A stretch of DNA of 55,241 bases from Planctomycetota bacterium (GTDB lineage: Bacteria; Planctomycetota; Phycisphaerae; Phycisphaerales; SM1A02), in contig VGYX01000015.1 in NCBI GenBank assembly GCA_016872835.1, forward strand, positions 1 through 55,241, in the 5' to 3' direction. Of the stretch, positions 51,018 to 55,241 are shown one piece after another. A program made the position numbers and the translations under genes. Under the pieces are notes generated by a model, which saw only the letters and a program-made list of their open reading frames with translations, was not told the DNA's origin and ran no database searches. Position 1 is the first letter of the stretch. Each line of letters opens with the position of its first letter.

Positions 51018-51729
51018 CGACGGAGAGACTCCCGGCCACGCGGCCGTCCTGCAGCACATGCACCTGACTGCAGTGCACCGCGGCTTGAGGTTCATGTGTG
51101 ATCATCAGCACCAGCATGTTGCGTTGACCCGCGATCTCGGCGAGCAGTCGCCAGAGGCGGTCGCTCGTCTGGCTGTCCAGGTTGCCGGTGGGCTCGTCGG
51201 CCAGCAGGACGGGTGGCTCCTGCAGCAGTGCGCGTGCGATCGCCACGCGCTGCTGCTCTCCACCCGAGAGCGCGTCGGGCCGGTGATCCATGCGGTCGCC
51301 CAGCCCAAGTTCCCGCAGCAATTCCTCGGCGCGGGGTGCTGCATCCGCGTGCGCCTTTCCATCCAGTGTGGCGGGAAGCGTCACGTTCTCCAGCGCGTTG
51401 AGTGTGGGCAGCAGATTGAAGCCCTGGAACACCACGCCGGAGCGGCGGCGGCGATGCAGCGTGAGCTCGTGCTCGCTCAGCCCCGCCAGTGACGCGCCGC
51501 CCACCTCGATCTCACCCCGATCGGCTGCGTCCAGGCCCGCAAGCAGGTGCAGCAGCGTGCTCTTGCCACTTCCTGAGGGCCCCATGATCGCGTGGAAGCC
51601 CGGGCCCTCGATGTCGAGGTCCACCCCGCGCAGGGCGTGCACATCGCGGGCCCCCATGCGGTAGGCCTTGTGCACCCCACGCACGCGCACCCTGCAGGCG
51701 CGCGACGCGGCGGGATCAATGGACGGCAT
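50956..51729 (-). CDS. ABC transporter ATP-binding protein, LolD/MacB type
   Basis: A 257-residue ATPase. [20 protein letters not shown] is the A-loop region, and Walker A is [16 protein letters not shown]. The Q-loop is [19 protein letters not shown], the signature [17 protein letters not shown], Walker [12 protein letters not shown] and the H-loop LMITHEP. These match the LolD/MacB/YtrE group that pairs with FtsX permeases. The ATG at 51729 overlaps the gcvH end by 14 bases; an in-frame ATG at 51753 is an alternative. Confidence 0.9.
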   Translation of the reverse strand: MPSIDPAASRACRVRVRGVHKAYRMGARDVHALRGVDLDIEGPGFHAIMGPSGSGKSTLLHLLAGLDAADRGEIEVGGASLAGLSEHELTLHRRRRSGVVFQGFNLLPTLNALENVTLPATLDGKAHADAAPRAEELLRELGLGDRMDHRPDALSGGEQQRVAIARALLQEPPVLLADEPTGNLDSQTSDRLWRLLAEIAGQRNMLVLMITHEPQAAVHCSQVHVLQDGRVAGSLSVDAMDPSQLAVRVADTLRASR

Positions 51730-52099
51730 GCTTGCTGTCGTAGGTGGCCGCATCCATCAACTTCGCAAGCGGCGAGGCGTCGGCCACCTGCAGCTTCACC
51801 AGCCAGCCCTTGCCGAACGGATCGCTGTTGAGCAGCGACGGATCCTTCACGGCAGCGTCGTTGACAGCGGCGATCGTTCCGGCGACCGCGGCGTAGATCT
51901 CGCTGGTGGTCTTCACGCTCTCCACTTCGCCGACGGTCTCGCCGGCCTTCACGGCGGTGCCCACCGGCTTCAGCTGGACATAGGTGACGTCGGTGAGCTC
52001 GTTCGCGGCGAACTGGGTGATGCCCAGTGTGACTTCCTGGCCTTGGGCAAGGAACCACTCATGCGAATCGGAAAAGCGGCAGGTGCTGGGACTGGACAT
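51716..52099 (-). CDS. gcvH: Glycine cleavage system H protein
   Basis: A 127-residue lipoyl carrier protein of the glycine cleavage system. FSDSHEWFLAQGQEVTLGIT is the typical start. VGEVESVKTTSEIYAAVAG carries the lipoylated lysine (K63). DPFGKGWLVKLQVAD is the conserved end. The partners gcvT and gcvP are not in the window. The ATG at 52099 has GGAGG at 52105-52109. The downstream ABC genes overlap it and may be co-transcribed. Confidence 0.95.
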   Translation of the reverse strand: MSSPSTCRFSDSHEWFLAQGQEVTLGITQFAANELTDVTYVQLKPVGTAVKAGETVGEVESVKTTSEIYAAVAGTIAAVNDAAVKDPSLLNSDPFGKGWLVKLQVADASPLAKLMDAATYDSKHAVH

Positions 52100-52120
52100 G
52101 GGGGCCTCCGTGGAGCGGGG

Positions 52121-52126
52121 ATGATA
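52121..52126 (-). promoter_or_regulatory. Probable -10 element (TATCAT) of gcvH
   Basis: On the minus strand TATCAT lies 21 bases before the ATG at 52099, and GGAGG (52105-52109) lies in the leader. No glycine riboswitch fits in the 64-base gap. Confidence 0.4.
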
Positions 52127-52146
52127 GGGGCCAATCGGCACCGTGC

Positions 52147-52152
52147 TATCTT
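52147..52152 (+). promoter_or_regulatory. Possible -10 element (TATCTT) of the TIM-barrel operon
   Basis: TATCTT ends 11 bases before the ATG at 52164 without a Shine-Dalgarno. Confidence 0.35.
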
Positions 52153-52163
52153 CGAGTCAACCC

Positions 52164-52991
52164 ATGCAGGCCCAAATGCTTCTTGCTTTGTCGGCCGGAT
52201 CGCTGCGGGGTGCGCTCACGCGAGCGAAGTCCCCGCTGGCGCTGCATGACCTTCCAGCTTTTGTACGTGAGGAACTGGACCTTCGGGGACTGAACCTGCC
52301 TACCGACCTGCTGGCCGGCCGACCGCCGGCGGATCTGGACAAGATCCGTGATCGCGCGGACCGGGTGGGTTGCCCGTGTCTGATGCTGATGGAAACGGAA
52401 CCGCTCGACCTCGTTGGCGCCGACGCCAAGCAGTCCGCCGCGATGGAGCGCTTGCGTCGGTTGGGCACCGCGGCCCACCGACTGGGGTGCGCCTTTCTGG
52501 GTCTGAAGCTGAAGGACATCTCGTCGTCCGCGCAGATGGACCGCGTGGCCACGGGCCTGCGTGCCGCACTGCCCGAGATGGATCGCTGGGAGGTGAACCT
52601 CCTCCTGGAGCCGCACGGCGGCGTGCTGGAGAAGGGCGAACCGCTGGTGGAACTCGTCAAGAAGGTCGGCGGGTTCCGAATCGGCGCGCTTCCATCGTTC
52701 CTGCATGCCCATCAGTCCGGCCAGATGTGCGACATGCTTCGTCGTCTGGCGCCGTACGCGCAGGCGATGATCGCCGAGATCCGCGGGTTCGACGCCAAGG
52801 GCGAGCACGCCGACTGGTCGCTGGAAACCTGCATCGAGACGCTGCGTGCCGTGGGCTTCAACAACATGCTCAGCCTGGAGTGGTCGGGCAAGACCGATGG
52901 CGTGAAGCACCTGATCCGCGCGCGCGAGGTCCTGACCGAGGCGCTGCGTGCCACCGAGGCCGCGCAGCCCGAGGAGGAGGAGGCCGCATGA
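52164..52991 (+). CDS. Sugar phosphate isomerase/AP endonuclease-like TIM barrel protein
   Basis: A 275-residue protein of the xylose-isomerase-like barrel superfamily. The pattern LDLRGLNLPTDLLAG, then HRLGCAFLGLKLKD, VNLLLEPHGGVLEKGEPLVE, FRIGALPSFLHAH, AMIAEIRGFDAKGEH and NNMLSLEWSGK follows the eight strands with acidic and His residues at strand ends. The exact activity cannot be told, and not all metal ligands of active enzymes are obvious. A Glu-rich tail ends it. It overlaps cmk as ATGA, heading a cmk-plsC-cca run. Confidence 0.75.
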   Translation: MQAQMLLALSAGSLRGALTRAKSPLALHDLPAFVREELDLRGLNLPTDLLAGRPPADLDKIRDRADRVGCPCLMLMETEPLDLVGADAKQSAAMERLRRLGTAAHRLGCAFLGLKLKDISSSAQMDRVATGLRAALPEMDRWEVNLLLEPHGGVLEKGEPLVELVKKVGGFRIGALPSFLHAHQSGQMCDMLRRLAPYAQAMIAEIRGFDAKGEHADWSLETCIETLRAVGFNNMLSLEWSGKTDGVKHLIRAREVLTEALRATEAAQPEEEEAA

Positions 52992-53704
52992 GCGGTCCCG
53001 GACTGGTCATCACGATCGATGGTCCGGCAGGAACGGGAAAGAGCTCCGTCGCGCACCGCCTGGCGCAGCGGCTGGGCCTGGAGTTTCTGGACACCGGCGC
53101 CATGTACCGCGCCGCCGCGCTGCTGGCGCTTGAACAGGAACTTTCGCCGGACGGCGGTCCGGTGTTGGCGGCCGCGGTCGAGCGAACGCCTCCGCGATTC
53201 GACTGGTGCAGTAGTCCGCCGCGCATGATGCTTGGAGGCCGCGACGTGAGCGAGCGCATCCGCGAGGCCGATGTGACGGGTATCGTCTCGCGCGTGGCCG
53301 CATGTCTCGAGGTACGGCGCCAGATGGTCGTGTCGCAGCGTGCCGCCGCCGCCGCGCATCCGCGGCTGGTGACCGAGGGCCGTGATCAGGGCAGCGTGGT
53401 GTTCCCCGATGCGCCGCTTCGCATCTACTTGGATGCCGCGCCGCATGTGCGCGCGCGCCGGCGGGCGGAGCAGTTGCGCGCGTCAGGGCGACCGGCCAGC
53501 GAACGCGAGATCCTGCAGGGCATCCTGGAGCGCGACCGGATCGACTCCGGCCGCAGCGAGGGTCCGCTGCGCGTGCCCGTCGGGGCCGAGTGCGTGGACA
53601 CGAGTGAACTCGATCTGGATGGGGTGGTGGAGCGGCTGGAGGCGCTGGCGCGCGCGCGACTGGGCGAACGCCTGGCGGTGCCTGCCGCGGCGAGCCGCCC
53701 GTGA
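52988..53704 (+). CDS. cmk: Cytidylate kinase
   Basis: A 238-residue kinase that phosphorylates CMP and dCMP. The P-loop is ITIDGPAGTGKSSVAHRLA (residues about 8-26). LEFLDTGAMYRAAAL, the CMP-binding RDVSERIREADVTGIVSRVA, LVTEGRDQGSVVFPDAPLRIYLDA and the lid region RDRIDSGRSEGPLRVP are all typical. The family usually has EGRDIGT where this protein has EGRDQGS. It overlaps both neighbours by four bases. Confidence 0.94.
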   Translation: MSGPGLVITIDGPAGTGKSSVAHRLAQRLGLEFLDTGAMYRAAALLALEQELSPDGGPVLAAAVERTPPRFDWCSSPPRMMLGGRDVSERIREADVTGIVSRVAACLEVRRQMVVSQRAAAAAHPRLVTEGRDQGSVVFPDAPLRIYLDAAPHVRARRRAEQLRASGRPASEREILQGILERDRIDSGRSEGPLRVPVGAECVDTSELDLDGVVERLEALARARLGERLAVPAAASRP

Positions 53705-54375
53705 CCGGTGGCGACCTGGCCCGGCGTGCGCCCGGCAAGACGCGGATGCAGGGCTTCTGGTGGGATGTCGCGGAGCGCACCGCCGAACTGATCGTCCGAA
53801 CGCTCTGGACGGTCCGCGTGGACGGCGTGCACCTTGTGCCGCGCACCGGTCCGTTCATCGTGGTGAGCAATCACGAGAGCTATCTGGATCCGGTGCTCAA
53901 CGGCATCGCCGCGCGCGATCGGCAGGTGGGTTATCTGGCCAAGAGCGAACTCTTCTCGTTCGGCCCCTTCGGCCGGCTCATCGCCTCGTTCGGCGCGATT
54001 CCGCTGAAGGAGCGCTCCGACATGGCGGCCATGCGCGTGGCCATCGCCGAACTGCAGGCGGGCCGATGCATCGTGATCTATCCCGAGGGTGGTCGCTGCA
54101 GCGCCGGCGAGATCGAGACCTTCCAGCGCGGTGTGGCGCTGATCGTGCGGCGCACGAAGGTGCCGGTGGTGCCGATGGCGATCGAGGGCGCGCACCAGGT
54201 GTGGCCGCCCACGCGCAAGTTGCCCAAGCCGCTGGGCGGGATGTCCGTGCTGGTGGGCGCGCCGATCGCCGCCGAGGCCTTGCTTGCCGAGCCCGACGAC
54301 GGCATGGGACGTCTGGAGTCCGAGGTGCGTCGGTTGCAGTCCGTGCTGCGCGAGCGGGAGCGTGCGCGTGGCTGA
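53701..54375 (+). CDS. 1-acyl-sn-glycerol-3-phosphate acyltransferase (PlsC family)
   Basis: A 224-residue acyltransferase, probably making phosphatidic acid from lysophosphatidic acid. The catalytic H-x4-D motif is NHESYLDP (H58, D63). AKSELFSFGPFGRLIASFGA, the glycerol-phosphate-binding YPEGGRCSAG and VPVVPMAIEGAH follow in family order. A single N-terminal amphipathic or membrane-touching helix (TAELIVRTLWTVRV) is present. The GTG at 53701 overlaps the cmk stop as GTGA. The cmk-plsC pairing is common in bacteria. Confidence 0.9.
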   Translation: MTGGDLARRAPGKTRMQGFWWDVAERTAELIVRTLWTVRVDGVHLVPRTGPFIVVSNHESYLDPVLNGIAARDRQVGYLAKSELFSFGPFGRLIASFGAIPLKERSDMAAMRVAIAELQAGRCIVIYPEGGRCSAGEIETFQRGVALIVRRTKVPVVPMAIEGAHQVWPPTRKLPKPLGGMSVLVGAPIAAEALLAEPDDGMGRLESEVRRLQSVLRERERARG

Positions 54376-55241
54376 GCATGCACGCGAGAGGCAGAGTCCA
54401 CGCGAGGCTGCGGCCGCGGTGGCGGCCCGACTGGAGTCCGCGGGGTTCACCGCCTATTTCGCGGGCGGGTGTGTGCGCGACGAGCTGATGGGACATGCGC
54501 CCGCCGATTACGACGTGGCCACCAACGCCACGCCCGACCAGATCCGCGGCCTCTATGCCGGCGCGCGCGGCGTGGGCGAGCACTTCGGCGTGATGCTGGT
54601 TCGGCAGGGCGGTCGCACGATCGAGGTGGCCACGTTCCGGGGCGAGGGCGCGTACGCCGACGGCCGGCGGCCCGGGCACGTGGAGTTCAGTGACGAGCGC
54701 ACCGACGCGTTGCGCCGCGACTTCACGATCAACGGTCTCTTCATGAGGCCCGCGACCGGCGAGGTGATCGACCATGTCGGAGGGCGGACGGATCTCGCCT
54801 CGCGCACGTTGCGCGCGATCGGCGACGCCGATGCGCGCCTGGAGGAGGATCGTCTGCGCCTGCTGCGCGCGGTGCGTTTCGCGGCGCGTTTCGGATTCGA
54901 GCTGGAACCTGCCACGCGCGAGGCGGTGCGCCGTCACGCGCCCGAACTTCGCGGCGTGAGCCGCGAGCGCGTGGGCCACGAGGTTCGCCGCATGCTTGCG
55001 CATGAATCGCGCGCGGCGGCGATCGGACGCATCGAGACGCTCGGGCTCGCGCCGGCCACGCTGCTCGAGGAGGGTGCCTGCGATCTTGCGCGCGTGGGTG
55101 CGCTGTCAGCCGAGGCGTCGGTGCACGCGGTGCTGGCCGCATGGATGCTCGATCGAACCAGCGCACTGCCGTGGCCCGAGCGTCTGTCGCGATGGACCGC
55201 GGCACTCATCCTCTCGAACGCCGAGGTGGACGCCGTGGCGG
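54368..55241 (+). CDS. tRNA nucleotidyltransferase/poly(A) polymerase family (partial, runs off the end)
   Basis: The frame from the GTG at 54368 is open to the last base, about 291 residues. It is a class II nucleotidyltransferase. FAGGCVRDELMG binds the triphosphate, DYDVATNA carries the catalytic Asp pair, and IEVATFRGEGAYADGRRPGH and RRDFTINGLF are the next motifs. DARLEEDRLRLLRAVRFAAR begins the neck. The sequence then diverges into a helical body that continues outside the window. Whether it adds CCA or poly(A) cannot be decided from this part. It overlaps the plsC end by eight bases. Confidence 0.9.
   Translation, partial: MAEHARERQSPREAAAAVAARLESAGFTAYFAGGCVRDELMGHAPADYDVATNATPDQIRGLYAGARGVGEHFGVMLVRQGGRTIEVATFRGEGAYADGRRPGHVEFSDERTDALRRDFTINGLFMRPATGEVIDHVGGRTDLASRTLRAIGDADARLEEDRLRLLRAVRFAARFGFELEPATREAVRRHAPELRGVSRERVGHEVRRMLAHESRAAAIGRIETLGLAPATLLEEGACDLARVGALSAEASVHAVLAAWMLDRTSALPWPERLSRWTAALILSNAEVDAVA

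Overview
The window is GC-rich (roughly two thirds G+C), gene-dense, chromosomal and mostly housekeeping in content. I see no rRNA, tRNA, CRISPR array, insertion sequence or phage gene. The best taxonomic guess, made by inference, is a planctomycete of the Phycisphaerae type. The hints are a secreted protein ending in an IPAPGAAALIGF-like sorting tail with an Arg-rich end, a stand-alone fusA, a Gld-type ABC system with a DUF4340 partner, and the hpf-ptsN-ptsH cluster without sugar permeases.

Layout. 1-4417: end of a proline-rich protein, NADP isocitrate dehydrogenase, a TVP38/DedA-type membrane protein, a methyltransferase and a polyprenyl diphosphate synthase. 4427-6442 (minus): a double-thioredoxin-fold protein and panC. 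6734-8868: iscS-iscU-iscA-type Fe-S assembly operon ending in a strong terminator. 8888-12975: remnant of an EAL-domain gene, an oligopeptidase B-like lipoprotein, and a degenerate receiver/GGDEF/EAL protein. 13017-15633: htpX and comM, divergent. 15661-20652 (minus): PutA-type proline catabolic enzyme, a glycosyltransferase and a small unknown protein. 20766-28150: prmC, a PAS-GAF-receiver protein, and a translationally coupled Gld-like ABC operon. 28132-32585 (minus): ribD, fusA and an RNase HII-like protein. 32918-36480: a frameshifted secreted protein, mnmA, class I aldolase and a lipoprotein. 36490-41848 (minus): P1B-type ATPase, gpsA, ptsH, ptsN, hpf, purN and a thioesterase. 41873-47371: uvrA and uvrB with a small plus-strand gene between them. 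47372-48416: an unusual 1-kb stretch with no convincing gene. 48417-52099 (minus): LolCDE-like ABC exporter and gcvH. 52164-55241: TIM-barrel protein, cmk, plsC and a CCA/poly(A) nucleotidyltransferase that runs off the end.

The most interesting general signal concerns promoters. Many transcription units have a TANNNT hexamer 6-11 bases before the start codon and no Shine-Dalgarno sequence. This fits leaderless mRNAs driven by a -10 element only. A second class (icd, iscS, hpf, gcvH, the TlpA-like gene, the small gene at 20652 and the aldolase) has the same -10 element farther upstream plus a Shine-Dalgarno. Other points for a second look are the frameshifted sorting-signal protein, the EAL remnant, an EAL protein with a conserved Glu changed to Val, an IscA-type protein with an insertion, and the 1-kb structured intergenic region.
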